64,000 bases of DNA from Plasmopara viticola (lineage: Eukaryota > Oomycota > Peronosporomycetes > Peronosporales > Peronosporaceae), in assembly GCA_001695595.3 (NCBI GenBank), contig MBPM02000015.1:434001-498000 (forward strand), read 5' to 3'. Of this stretch, positions 43,523-56,843 are shown piece by piece (position 1 is the first letter of the stretch; each line of letters opens with the position of its first letter). The translations under genes were made by a program, and so were the position numbers. The notes under the pieces were generated by a model. The model saw only the letters and a list, made by a program, of their open reading frames with translations, made no database searches and was not told the origin of the DNA.

Positions 43523-46500
43523 TGCTCGACTGTTTTCGTCAACAACAACGACATTATAAGACTTCATAGAGTAGACAATTTAGAGGCATACCGATCATAC
43601 ACCAATATAGCCTACGCGAATACCTTGATATTTATGAGGTCACTTTACCTTCCCACAGACGTTGTGCTAATCGGCGACGTATTGGTAGATGTCGACTTAA
43701 ACTTCCGCAAACAAAATGAAAAAGTGGTCAGCTTATCATTGGATCAGGCTATGTACAAATAGTTAAATGAGAGGTGCTGCAATCGACTAGACATCACTAT
43801 GGGCGAAAAAAAGCGCTTGAAACCTCGCTACCGCGATTCAAGTCGACTCACTCGTTTGGCGTCAGTAGAGCATGCTTTTTAAAAAGACTTTAACAAGTAA
43901 AGTAATGTTTACTTGGCGGACGGGCAAGGCTCCATCGACAGGAAATAGAAAGACCTTTGGTACGGGTATTGCTCAGCCATGGCGCCGAACAATACGACTT
44001 TCTACTTTGCGTATCGCGAGAGCTTGAAAAGCACTACTCACGCAGTGTGAAACTTGTCCAAAAGTTACCCGCGCAAGTTTACGCGTGTTTTTATGTAAAT
44101 TTTAGTTGGCGTCGTTTACACTCGGAGGATACGGTAACGTCAACTTCTCTGACGCCAAGTGTACAACACGTGTTGATCCGTTGCGATGACAGCATTCGCA
44201 TACAAATTGATAAGCAAGTACCAAGTCAGCGCAAAAAGTTGTCGAGCCATTTACGAAGAGCAACTTTCACACCCGCAATTAGTGGGTGTATTTTCTACAC
44301 ATTATCGACCTCTTGAACCTAGGCAGCGGTGGACAAGCTCCTCGACGGCATTGACTTCTTCACTACGTACATTAGACGGGCCTTCTTCGGCTCAAATCTA
44401 GTTGCTATTCTCCATTGCTTCATCGTCGTCAATGCCTTTTGATTGCAACTTATGGTACAAGGTTTTCTCTCGCCAAAAGACTCGGTTTTAAAGGCTATTT
44501 GGACAAAATAAGTGTGCGCCGTTATCAACCAATGTGCATTGCGAAAATTGAGGTTTAAGCGGTTAAATGCTTACGGAGTCCGACTTGATAATGATAACAT
44601 TTGTAATTAAGCTTACGCCACGACGACTTGCAAAATAGTTGCAATTACTGTTAGACCAAACCAACTATTAAGCAAGTTCGATGCGGATTATGCAGGGCTT
44701 GCATAGCATCCAATCGATTTATGGAAAAAGAATGCTTGGAAAAATTAAACAGACTTTTTCTGACAGCATTCGGGAGAGCATTCCGTAAGCATGTGTTCTG
44801 GCTTTGCTAGATAAGACAAAGCTTTTAGTATGGTTTGAGACGCTTCAGAGTATATCATCGGCTGCATATATTGAAAAGGTTTTTAAGAACATCACCTTCG
44901 AGACAAGGTTATCTTTTTACTCGGTCATTCGCGCAGTAACTTATAGTCTTCGAAATTTAGAAATTTAATAAATGTCCAGCTGGAGCGCATCTGCTGTGAT
45001 ATGGGGACTAATTTAAGTATCAATTATTCATAAACGGATCTCTTTGGCAGCCTCCGGGTCGTTCGTGACACCCATCCTTTAAAAACCCATTAACAGATTT
45101 GGCAGGGCTCATATTTTTATCAGCCATGGAGAATAGTACGCAAAAGAGGAGTTGGACATAACTTACCACGACCCAGTTGCTTTAATTCGGGACATGGCTT
45201 TACCCTACTAATACGCGCAGGATTCGTGCATTTGTAGCCACCATATACCCAGAATCAAGTCGTCATTGATTGTGCCAAATACCAAAATGCTAAACTGTTG
45301 AGTGGCCAGGTATATTTCGAATCTATGGACGAAAGGGCTAATTCATCAGCCACTCCAACTGACACTGACTCAGTCGAGGTTTTCTTTCGCAAAGCTCTAC
45401 TCTACCGTTTTTAACCGGCTACGACGTATTGCTGGCGTTTAACAGTTTGCGACGCGTCAGACTCGATAAGGACTTTTCCGGTACATTTGCATGTACAACC
45501 AGCTGCTGTTTTCTTCTATCGAGAGCTGCCAGATCTATTAAGACTTAGCTTAATTGGTGTAGATCAGCTGTATACATAATATAAAAACGAATTTGTAACG
45601 GTATGACCGGCATTTTGTTTGTGTTTAAAGATCTGCCAGATACCAATAAGCCTCTGAGTAAAATGGAACAGTATCCATCGAGACTGGCATACACTATATA
45701 CGATTAATTGATGCAGCCATAGCGACGGATGTAACTTTGCTCAACAGCTAATAAAGGTTGTTAGGACTCAACGCTTAATCTTGGTTCTGTTTGCCAAGTG
45801 GAAGAATCACTACTTATTCCTACATGTATCGCATTGAAGTGTTCAATCGCAGGTATCTGAGGAGGAATTTAGCTCTGTCAGTGTTCTTTCAAGCCCAAGT
45901 ACTCATGATCGGTCATAAGCAAAAGTTTATAGTCTACTAGCCAATCGAACTGAAATTCCATGATCAATCTCAATTACGTAGACAGCACACTTAACGTGAA
46001 ATGATCAATGACATTTTCATAGCAGGGCCCGGAAGTCTTATAATTATTAGGAGTCAGGAGACTTTATTCTCATGTAATGTCTCTTCTCATTTGTATAGAT
46101 TATGCACCCTCCCAAGTTTCTTTTTGTCAGCACGCACGTACCGCTAGTGCAGACAAAAAGAAACTTGAAAGTAAGCCCAGCGTTGTGAGTGGCAGACCAA
46201 ACAGCTCCAAAATTCGAGAACACTTGACGCACGGGTAAAGACAACTATAGATTCCATCATAGTGCAGTGCGCTCGTCCAGCTTAGATAACGGTGACTTAG
46301 CTGCGTCGGTCCAACTGCGAGATATTGAGCAGGCTTTGCGAGTTTCTCGTGGCGTCAAAGGCTGGAACTGCTCCACGTATTTGGGGCCTCAGGAAGGATA
46401 GATTTCTCACACAACATATTTTAGGATGGACACACGCTGTATACTCCGCTTAAGAATGCCGGACTCGGTGCATGTTGATAGGGCTGAGTCGCTTGGCGTA

Positions 46501-49500
46501 AAGCGTCGAGTAAGAGTTATGCGTCTAAAGTATAGGCATTTTTCATAAGATGTGATACCTAGATCGGCCCTGTATAACACAAAGCAAACCGGCTTGCGCA
46601 AAGATGCGCTCTTGTCAATTTCACATATCATTCGTAATAGAGCTAAGGTTGCATCGTTATTAATCCGTGTGCAACTTCTTCGATTTGATACGAGCTGCAT
46701 ACAAATTGAGCAGCCGATTGACATGATTTTTAACCAAGTTTTGCTGGGAAGTTGGCACGCCGTGTATTGGCCGTGTAGCTGGCTGTGCAGTGCCCAGAGG
46801 CAATAAGTATCGGTCCGCGATTGGGGACGCCGCGGTTTGCGAAGTCAAGAGGCTCGCCGGTTTTGCCTGAAAATATATTAGCTTACTGCTTTGACTCCTT
46901 AGATGCTATATTGGAACACGGGAATCCATAATGGGCGTCGGCGTTGACACCGCTTCGTGGAATTTCAATTTTGTTCTCCGAGTAAAATCTTCTACTGCTG
47001 CGACATGGCTCACAATTATTCAATCTTACCCATGAGATGCAGACCGTTATTGATGAAGGACGGATACAGACCTGACGCCGCATGCTTAGTGTTAGTACTT
47101 CAAAGTTCGCCAAAGGTAAGACGACAATTTAAGATACAAGCGAAGCAATGTAGCTTTGTTGATTCCACGACGTTTCAGCACACGCCCTCTTTGCTCATCT
47201 GTTTAAAGTCCAAAGCCTTAAAATCGAAGGCTTTATACCCGGTCAGCCCAAAATTTTCGTAAGCTTGCCAAATCAATTAAAACCTCAGTTTGAAACAATC
47301 CACCGGACATGCCGTGGTGATTCAAGGCAGTGTCAACAATTTGCTTCACGGTTTAAGCCGCGAAGCTTGAATTTGTGGCTGAGGAGAGATGAAAGATTTT
47401 GGTAATTCAACATCCAAGCAGAATTGGTGATGCCCAGACCCGTCGAGAATATCAAACTCAAAGCTGCCTCTGCCAGGCTTACAGGAATGCCCAAGACGAG
47501 TGCGACGGGCTTACACGTTAAAACATAACGAAGCCTGTTATGCGAATCTTACAAAAGCATTTGATCGATCTATTGGAAAAAAACTTTGGAAGTCCGGCGA
47601 CACAATGCGACTATAGCATGCAAACAATTCAGTGAACACTTTGCCAAACGATCCAAGAGCCAATTTCGTGTCGCTTAGGCCGATTAAATAATTTCATCGG
47701 TTACCCGCCTCCGAGACTTGATGAGGACGTGCTTGAGTGAGGCACCTCGTTCATGAAAAAAGACTACTTGCTATAAAGCATGAGCAATTGTCAAAACGCA
47801 AGATCGAGTGACGTATTTAAAAGTCAGCAGCCTTGAACTACCGGAGATAGCTATTATATTCGTGACAGAGAGCTTCTTGTGACGAAAGATACTTTTTAAA
47901 GTCAAGATTTGCCTCATAGGCTATAAGTCTGCAGGAACAAATAGAGATTTTGCTTTTTCACGCACTGCGATATAATTGCTTAACTTCTTTTGAAGATGGC
48001 TATCAGCTTTTTTTCTTGCAAACTTAAGGTAAAGTATACGCTGAAAAGTATGATACTTTGGCTAATTCCCCCTACGATCTTCAGACTCTGAGCTCGCTCA
48101 TGTCTTCATTATGACCCCATTTGTGCCAGGTCTAAGTTGTGGTGCGTATGCGCGTGATTACACGTCGTACTTTTGCTAAAAGGTGATGCTGGACCAGAAG
48201 TTACTGTTGCAAATTAACGCGAGGCTACACTGACGTTTAATTGTGTAAACAACCAAAAGCCTCGCCAGATGCATCCCCACTTATGGCAATGTTGCCGATA
48301 CTACTGCGCTGATGATACTTTTTTATTAAAACTATACTGATTGCATATTAATAGAAAATGATCGGTCTGCCGAAGGACTCGCTAATTAGCACTGATAGTG
48401 TGGTCTTTGATGACTGATTGCGATAAAATTGACTTATTTGACATCCGTACCGGACGTTGTCAGCAGCAGGCTCGACATATATTAATGATTAGAGGAGACG
48501 CAATTTGGGTCATTTGTCAATTGTTAGAGACAAGAAAGTTGGGTCGTTAACTGAAAGATGTGCGCAGATATATCAAGGCGCTGAAATAGCATGCTCTTGC
48601 TTGCTAAGTTTTCACTGATTAAGGCTACTCATGCCTCAACAGGCGACACGCCGTTTAAAAGTCAATCATCAAGCCAGGCTCCACATTTGGCAAGCTTCAC
48701 CAAATTGCAAATTAAGACTTGACTAAATATAACAGCTACACGATATTCTCGTATTATCCCTTTTGCAATGTGTAAATGAATTCAAGACTTCGCGCTCGAA
48801 CATTTTTCATCATATCGAAGCACACAATCCGGCTGCTCCAATTTTTTTAGCGACGAATACGTGATAAAAACAATATACTTCTGAAGGTACATGACGCTCC
48901 AGTTAGCGTTCATTAACGACAAGAGAATTGTTTTTTCGATTGTCACCATGTTTTTAATCCCAAGTGGCCAAGTGCACGAGGGCCTGTAGCTTTTGCTAGA
49001 AGGTCGACTCACACGTCGGCTCCTTTACAGAGCCTGCTGATACCTACAAATTATAATGTTCACACGTGTTGGCTTTGTGTTTTAGCTTACCCAGGGTTAA
49101 TGATAGCACAGGTTTTGAAATGTTTATAAAAATACAGGACATTTGGCACAGATGTAAGCCAGTATAAATGGGATGGCTATTTCTTGATGCGGTGTTTAAA
49201 TATTATGGTAGTTAGGGTACGATGGTGTCAAATAGGAAATTGTGCTCTACCACTGCGTTTAAGTAAACCCTCTTTCGGTTTTTGTAAGCCCGCTTGCTGA
49301 TGTCAAATGCGAGCCATTCTCAGTCAAATGGTCAGACTGGAAGAAGTTACCGTGTGCCTGACGACACATAGCGTATTATGTTCACTAAAATGCCACATTA
49401 TAGGCCGACATGATTTCAAATGGTTAGATTTGCATTCAGCAGTGAGCTTCTTGTATCATTGGGCTACCATTTATTATTTAAATCGACTAGAAGGGTTCTG

Positions 49501-51084
49501 AGACCGTAGAAGATCACAGTTTAAATTGAAGTGAAATTCTATATATTTCCATGCAAAGGAAAAAGTATTCTTGAAACCGGGAACCGGACACTCAAAAACT
49601 TAAGGTATTTTTTACAAACAAGATAAAGTACCATCTCGTCACACCTTTCCCGATCCTTGAAAAAAGACATGGATCGACATACACCATCGATCTTTTAGAT
49701 ATCGTATTGACGCATATAGCGTTTTAAGTGGAGCGTTTTGAGGTGTTAAACGATTTTAATTCTATACAGACCCTCCCACACCTCTTCATAGCGGTGCTTT
49801 CGCTCTTTAATTAAGTATTGTATGGCGGCCGATGGTGCCTTAACTTTTATAAGCATATGGCTCAAAAGTTCGGTATGTAAGACTGTGCGCTTTGAAATAT
49901 CAACCCAGCCTGAAGTTCATTACAAAAAAAGCAATTTCTCAGTGCGATTTGGATACTTCGAGCCCAGATTCATGGTCGTTCATTCTGTTATAGAACTTAT
50001 GGGCAACACGGCCAAAAGAGCTCATTTTCTTTTAAAAGGTGATCAAGCTTATATGGTCAATTTAAAAAATTGCGACCTGATCACCAGATCTGGTTTCGAG
50101 TAAGATGTCAAGTGTGCTCGTTCGGTCACACAGAGCTTGCTGCTTTTTACTAAGAAGGCACAAGGACAAGCCTCTTTCGGCGGTACTTGTTTAATTGTCC
50201 CGAAGAACTTTGCAAAATAGATCTTTCCTGTCAAATAACTTCTGACAAACTCACTGTGCTTGCCAACGACGTTAGTAAATTTAAAAGCTCTTTTGACTAA
50301 CAAACTTGCCAGACAGCTTATTATATCTCACGTAAATGTATCAAATGCGAATCTTTAGTGGCAGCAAACGTGCCAGAGGTGGCTGGTCAATTTCGAACAG
50401 CAATCGCCGTTGCGTTGCTAGCCGGTCTGCTTAACTATATAGCTTACAGTAGCTGTTGGGCCTCATTTGATGTTACGTTCATCACCGGAGACATTGAACA
50501 ACAGGAACATGGACGAGAACGATTTCATGCTACTTGTATACAATTGGCCGACACTGACACAGATTAGGATCCAGTAATCACTTAATGTAGGTTGACGTTG
50601 AATCTCAACCCGTGTCAAGTCTTTACTACAATTTTACTCCATTACTTGGCTTACCCGTGCATCTATTACACGATTGTCATATGTCAACACTTGGTCGTCG
50701 TCCTAAACTATAGATCTCGACCTTAAAGTCTTCTCCACTTCTCTGTATTTTCCACCATATATGGTCAAAGGCTTTAGTACAAGCACCCATTTCAACTTGG
50801 ATAACGATTTCGATATGCTTTAGATCAACACCAGATTGCTCTTCACGGGTCCACAATCTGGTGAGATTTACATGAAGTAACGTACCACGATTAAGTAAAT
50901 GAGCTTTAAGTGATCATCATGATTAGGACGACTGTTCGTACATCGTTCTGACAGGAGCGTATTAATATTAAAGGGATCCGGGACGACCCCCGCTCCGGTT
51001 ATGTGCTCCAAATGTCTACCATCACTCTGTCGAGCCCTCATGTAGCAACCGCAGAGGGGTGAAAAGACCAGCAACTTCTCCGTC
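43523..51084. other. 7.5-kb stretch without a recognised gene
   Basis: A+T-rich DNA with many stops in every frame. Some segments (about 44000-44400, 45300-45560, 47700-48600 and 49820-50570) have coding-like composition over 60-120 codons without domains, suggesting decayed genes or transposons. A 16-bp perfect inverted repeat lies at 46114-46167. No tRNA or rRNA was seen. Confidence 0.5.
46114..46167. repeat. perfect short inverted repeat (hairpin)
   Basis: CAAGTTTCTTTTTGTC (46114-46129) and its exact complement GACAAAAAGAAACTTG (46152-46167). The stem extends inward by 5 bp with one mismatch (AGCAC/GTGCA), leaving a 12-base loop. Confidence 0.9.
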
Positions 51085-53580
51085 ATGACCGCGCCGCCAC
51101 TGCGCGTAACCGCCAGTAGATTCTTTCGCTTTGAGTGCGATCACGACCAGCTCTTTCAATCCGAGTACAAGCGGTTCGTGTGCGCTATTTCCTCATACTA
51201 CTCTGTATCTTGTGAGATGGTCGGCTCATTTTGACTCTGTGGACCAAAATGTACCTTTAGGAGCAACCGCACAAAAGGATTGAAAATCCTCCGATGTTTT
51301 CCGCACTGTTGTCCCGAGCATATTGACCGAAGTTACTGCGGCGCGTCATTAAGTGTGAGCATTCGACTAGCAGAGCGTGCCGTTGGCGCTGGGCCGCTCG
51401 AGGCGCTACCCAGTGAAGTCTTGGCAGTCTTTGCGCGCTTTGAAGCTCTAAGTGACGTGAGTCTCCACACTGGCGAGTGCGTGGACGTTGATAAAATTCA
51501 ACGAGGCGTTCAAACAGATAGTAACCCAGGTGGCCAGTGGATTGCTGGGGTACTGGATCGTCCGTCTGCGTTGGTTGTCCCGCTCCGAGGTCTTGATCTC
51601 AAGGCCTCGCATGAAAAACCTCTGGTCTTTCACTTGAACAATAAAGCTTTTCCACGATGGTATTACGACTGGGAGAGCGGGGCAAACAAAGCGCAAAGAC
51701 TGATGAAACATAAATTGATTGCATACGTGATGGAGCGCGTTGCCGTTGACACGAACGGGAAGTTCACGACGTGGTCAAGTCCAGAGGCGCGGACGCAATT
51801 GTACCGAGTTGTACACGTAATGTCTTCGGCTGAATTTACCGTCATTTCATACCGACGAGCACCGCTTGAAACGTTGCAAATGGACAAGGCATCTGAGATG
51901 CGGTTGAGCAAAGAACCCAATGAGCAAATAGGCGTGGGTGAGTTGATTTCACCCAAAATTCCCGAAACAACACACCAAGTGTATCAATCAGGTCCTCACT
52001 CGCCAACAAATGACGTGGATACGGTACCCCCTGTTTCTAAACGAGACGATTTAGCGTGGAAATTTGATCATTCTTCACCAAATGGTAATGTATTCAATAG
52101 TGAGGCCAAGCGCCGACGTCGAGTTGCGTGTACGAGATCACGGGACGCTGGAAATGGCCACCCGCTATGTGATCAAATGTTTTGGGCGCATACTAATGCG
52201 CCTGTTGTTGCCGTCTCCAAAAATATTGCTTTACTTTTTGCATTCGTCAGCTGGGTGCCGTTACGACTTTATGCTTCGTTCGTGGAAGAGCTTGTGGAGT
52301 TGGTCAAGCTGAATATACTCGAGCCATTAGCAATTTTTAAGAAGGATACAGAAAAGGATGCTTTTGCTCGATTATTACTCCAACACGCTCGTTCTGGAGG
52401 AGATTCACGAGCTGATGGAGATCCTACACTTTCACTTGAGTTGGAACTTTTGCTTCGAGTGGCTTTTCAAAGTGTTCTGTGGCTATTTTCACAAGAAACG
52501 CGTCGCTGGATGCGCGATTTTTTCTGTTTGAACGCTACCCTTGTTTTGGACAAGAAGGCAATGCGTCGATGTTTTATTCAATTCCTGCGTGAGTTTGAAG
52601 AACATATTAACGCAGAAGTCCTAGCCACGTCCACCTTTCGCAACTTGTCAAATGTGACCGATCAGGTGATTACTGCAGTTTATTCAAATGAATGCTTTTA
52701 TGATCGTCGACCACAAGTGCGCCAGATTTTGAGTGGCCACAGTTTTGCGGGGTGGACTATGTTTGTTGCACAACTGCGAGATACATACATTGATGCAACG
52801 AGCTTACCGGTTTATTTGCTGTATCCCGAGCGAGAAATTACCTTTAAGACGGCTTTTCCACCTCATTGTGCTCTTGAATGCGATTTGAATGGCGAATGGC
52901 TTTTAGATATGAATGACACCCAGTGGGAAATTAATGAATCCTCTTTGTCACCTAATCATGAGATGATTGCCGAAAGCGGAATGCCACACATATCATTTTT
53001 CTCGCTAGTCGAGTTCATAACTCAAATTATTCGATTTGAGATAGCTGTTGACATTCAAGAGAGTTCACTTCGACTTCGAGCACCACAAAATTTGGCTGGA
53101 CATCTTAATTGTATGCACTTGGTACTTGATGGTAAAGCGCGTGTTTTTCGTATGCTTCCGAATGGAATGTCGTCGTGTGCTAGTGCAGGAGCTCTTGGAG
53201 ATTATTTTGGTGAAATGCGCGTCGAAGAGCCGAGTCAGGTGATAATCCTCATGGAGATATTTAACTGGTCGTTAGAAGAAGGATTACCGTCTTACCATGT
53301 GCGCACCTGTCTTGAGTTTCATTCAAACGGTCGATTGACTGTCGGTGGGGACATTTTAGCAACTACAGGATTGGGAAGCTTCACAGCAGAAGAAATTTTG
53401 TATGTTGGAGAAATGACTTTGCTTGCCAAGCGCAAAGTGGTCGAAAATGCTAGTGCAAGACGGCGCCATGCTGTCAGTACGCCAAGAGATACTCCTCTTC
53501 ATTCCTGGGAGGAATACGGAAGGTTTCGCTTGTGCTACCACAAGCTGTGTGACAAGCTTTCTTATTCCGAAGAAAAGTGA
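51085..53580 (+). CDS. conserved-looking protein of unknown function
   Basis: Two exons (51085-51179 and 51261-53580) join in phase across an 81-bp intron (GTGCGC...CTTTAG) to give 804 aa. The coding frame is long and clean, and its G+C is above its flanks, so the gene is real. I do not recognise the family. Visible features: an N-terminus FFRFECDHDQLFQSEY, a basic patch (EAKRRRRVACTRSRD, a possible nuclear signal) near the middle, a helical region with LRVAFQSVLWLFSQ and FLREFEEHINAEVL, and a C-terminal part rich in predicted strands. No signal peptide or clear membrane helix was seen. It converges with NOP9, with 232 bp between stop codons. Confidence 0.75.
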
Positions 53581-53812
53581 GACTAGGACGTACAAGTAGT
53601 GTTTTGAAATGAGTGGCTCGAGCAGCATTGGTAAATGGTAATAGTATCTTGGTTGCGCTACTTCGACAAGGCATACACGAATCTAAATTGTTACTCAGGA
53701 GCACGTGTGAAGCCAGGTATTCCACAATGTCAAATCTTTAACGAGTTCAGACGAATGACATTAAGTCGAGTGTCTATTGCTTTAACAGAAGATCTCTCCA
53801 TGCATCTATTTC

Positions 53813-55813
53813 CTATCTTTGTTTCCTCGTGCTCTTCTTGCTCGTCTTGAGCTTTTTCTTCTTGCCAGCAGTGCCACTTCGCAGTGTATCTAAAATCAAA
53901 GCCACGTCTGCACACTTCGCAACATCCTCGTTTGATTGGATTCGCTCCTCCTCTGTAGGTCGAGTCAATTTGCGCTTCTTCGACTTGGCGCCATGTTCCT
54001 TCTGTTTCTTGTGCCCCTCCAAGTTCTCGTCACCTTCCACCATATCTTTAAACAAGTCGACGATTTTCTGCTGCTTTGTATAGAGCGCCTTCCACTTCTC
54101 ACGACTCTGTTTGTACTCATAGAGGTGGCACGTATTGATCACAAGCTGCGAAAAGTGGCTTCCACTCAGCTGTGTTTCCACTGCAAGCAATTCGTGCACA
54201 ATCGCCTCCTTTTTATCCAAAGGTACGACTTTATAACATTTCATGACCGAGAAAGCCCCTAGACGATCCATGGCCAATGTACCAAACTTGCCGGAAAAGC
54301 GTTGATACAACTCTTCTTGAACCCACGCCAAGTTGGGATCGGTTGATTCCCAAATGGGCTCCACAAGGCAGCGACTGCCAGTCGAGTCTTTTGCCAATGC
54401 CATCAACTGCACCGAGTTGAACGAGAGAATCCCCTTGTACAGTTCTGCCAAGTACGCGCCTGACTCAAACTGTTGCAACTGCTCGATAATCTTGGCACCC
54501 ATGACGTTCAGTTGCACCTTTGCCGACGTCGCAGATGTCGATAGCTGTACATCGAGCAGCGACGCGACAAAGTTTTTACGCACTGCTTCAGGTTTCTTGT
54601 TCTCTCGCTTTGCCACCGCAGCCACGAGCGCCTCAAATAGTTCCTGTTGACGTACTTTAAACTTTACACACAGTTCCATGACACGCCAAATCACACCTGG
54701 ACGACCCAAGTTAAGCAACGTCCACAATGACGCCTCTAATTCCTCTACTACTTGCAAGGCGATTGCTTCCGTACGCACACACTTGATGGCATGTTGCACA
54801 ACGTAGTTGGCAATGTTGTGCTCTGCCAGTTGCAACATCTTGCCACGCACACAGCGCGCAAATACTTTTGTAAACAACTTGTCGCTGACGCTTGCAAACA
54901 AAGCCTCTAACAAGTGACTAGTCACAGCATCGGCGGCCAAGTTGAAAAAGCCACTTATGCACGCATCTGCGTCCTCCCACTGAAGAATGTGCTTTGCCAG
55001 CTTTCGTCGACTCTTTAACGGTGCTAACTTCAGTGCCGATGCAATTAATGGGCCCGAGTTCTGGTCGTACAGCAAGTTTTGCAATTCATGACTCGGGCTC
55101 TTGATCAGCACTGCAAGCAATTCCTTGAATAAGTGCTCAATCGTGTTCGGTACATCAAAAGTCATTTCCGATCCATCTTTGCCAGGACGCGCTTCGAGAA
55201 ACGTGACTACACGATGCTTCCCCTTCTTCCCGCGCTTCTCAGGAACCAATGGTTTGCCTGCCAGCAAGGCCAGTACTGACCGTAATACGTGGCTCGCACT
55301 CACGTCATTCATTAGTGTGATCCACTCGCTCTCCACTTCCTTGACCATGTTCACAATGACGTCGCTCATCCGCGGAATCTCCTTCATTCGTTCATCTTCG
55401 TCTCTGACCTCGACTGGCTCCTTGTCGTCCCCATCACCACCCACCTCTTTAGCCACAATGACACTTGCGCGAGATAACAGATGCTGTAGTACGTGTGATG
55501 AGTAGCGATTGGTCCACAAGTGACTCATGTAGCCCGCCATCTTGTGCAGCAGGAAGCGAAGCTGGGCATCGCTCATTTTGGGCAGGAAAACCTCCAGCAA
55601 CTCACCTGCGTGACGATCCGAGGCAACACTGGCAGCACGTGGTGCAATCTCTTCCAATACGTTCCATAGCAACAGTTCCACGTCCTCGGCGCTCATCGTG
55701 TCGCCTTCCTGCGCCAACATCTCTGTCACTTCCTTGAGGTAGGACAAAGTATCGGGTTCTAGACGCCGCGGACGCAATCGCCTACAGTACATTAGGAGAA
55801 TCAAATAAGTCAT
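53813..55813 (-). CDS. NOP9: NOP9-type pumilio-repeat ribosome biogenesis factor
   Basis: A nucleolar RNA-binding protein that acts in 18S rRNA maturation and 40S assembly. The 666-aa frame shows divergent Puf repeats spread over residues about 90-560 (for example DVSASHVLRSVLALLAG, DAVTSHLLEALF, NIANYVVQHAI, GSRCLVEPIWES, GAFSVMKCYKVV). It ends in a lysine-rich tail (KKKKLKTSKKSTRKQR) suited to nucleolar targeting. The first residues up to RRLRPRRLEPDTL may be intron read-through; a start at 55792 (MYCRRLRPRR) or an upstream small exon is possible. Length matches NOP9 proteins. A decayed fragment of this gene lies at 61237-61494. Confidence 0.9.
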   Translation of the reverse strand: MTYLILLMYCRRLRPRRLEPDTLSYLKEVTEMLAQEGDTMSAEDVELLLWNVLEEIAPRAASVASDRHAGELLEVFLPKMSDAQLRFLLHKMAGYMSHLWTNRYSSHVLQHLLSRASVIVAKEVGGDGDDKEPVEVRDEDERMKEIPRMSDVIVNMVKEVESEWITLMNDVSASHVLRSVLALLAGKPLVPEKRGKKGKHRVVTFLEARPGKDGSEMTFDVPNTIEHLFKELLAVLIKSPSHELQNLLYDQNSGPLIASALKLAPLKSRRKLAKHILQWEDADACISGFFNLAADAVTSHLLEALFASVSDKLFTKVFARCVRGKMLQLAEHNIANYVVQHAIKCVRTEAIALQVVEELEASLWTLLNLGRPGVIWRVMELCVKFKVRQQELFEALVAAVAKRENKKPEAVRKNFVASLLDVQLSTSATSAKVQLNVMGAKIIEQLQQFESGAYLAELYKGILSFNSVQLMALAKDSTGSRCLVEPIWESTDPNLAWVQEELYQRFSGKFGTLAMDRLGAFSVMKCYKVVPLDKKEAIVHELLAVETQLSGSHFSQLVINTCHLYEYKQSREKWKALYTKQQKIVDLFKDMVEGDENLEGHKKQKEHGAKSKKRKLTRPTEEERIQSNEDVAKCADVALILDTLRSGTAGKKKKLKTSKKSTRKQR

Positions 55814-56843
55814 GCATCGTGGATCAATTGTATACGTCTAGAGCGAACTCGAATTGTTGCTGACGTCCATCGTGCGCCTCGAGCTCCGCCATACAACCTC
55901 TATGTTACGTGACCCACATGCTTTGTACCCGCATTGAAATTTATGGGGTGGTCCACACTTTCTCGTCATCGCAGAGTGCATGTCCTTGGTTTAGAGAGGA
56001 TTTGGGACACTATCACGAAGACAATTCTCTTCGAGAAAGAGCATGATGAACTGTGACATGAAGAAGCTTATTGATAAAATTGGCACGAAGTAGTCGCTAG
56101 CTTAAGACGTCGAGTGGGAGACCAAATTAGCCAGAGACAAGAAAATGGCAGTCAGTATGACTCAATTGGACTCATTTTTTTGGCGGTGATAGTAGCGCTT
56201 TAATTGAAGAGATGTCCCGTTCGAGAGCTGCTGATGTCACAGGCTCCAAAGGTGGCAAACGAGGCAAATTGCGCAGACATTGCATGACATGGGCGATGCA
56301 CTTTACATGAGAGTCACTCAGCATTATCACGATTAGCACTATGAAGTCGACCAAGTAAAGGGACTTGGGTGGATAATTTAGTTGCATGGTTTCGGTGTCA
56401 ATAGCATTTTGGCAGATGAAAATGAGGATGGGAAGGACTTTGCTGAGTATTCCCGGCTAGATTTGCGCGCGGTAGTAAAAGACCACATGTCATCATTGAT
56501 ACTAGATCATTGTACATGAAAAAATGAGCATTGCATGCAATTTTTGGCAACTCTATGCAATTGCTCAAAATTTTATGGGTTACAAGGAGGAACGTATAGC
56601 AGATCATAAGAAGTAGCTAGTAATGAAAAAGCAGTGGGCGCTCGACTTCAGATTATTATGCACGAAGCATGGACTTTATTCCACATTTATTGCCGACCTC
56701 TTTTAGATTTCAGATATGCGGCGACCAGACTAATTTTCAAGAACTCGACTAATCATTAATTGTGAATATTCACGCAGCGATTTAGATACTACCATGCTAC
56801 CAGATAGGATACCGACCCCTTCAACCAGGATGGCACTCAGCTA
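55814..56843. other. intergenic, with one gene-like fragment
   Basis: On the minus strand a 71-codon frame at 56172-56387 ends LPRLPPLEPVTSAALERD and then ISSIKALLSPPKK, which looks like a real protein C-terminus. No start exon or family could be found, so it is left as a possible remnant. Confidence 0.35.
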
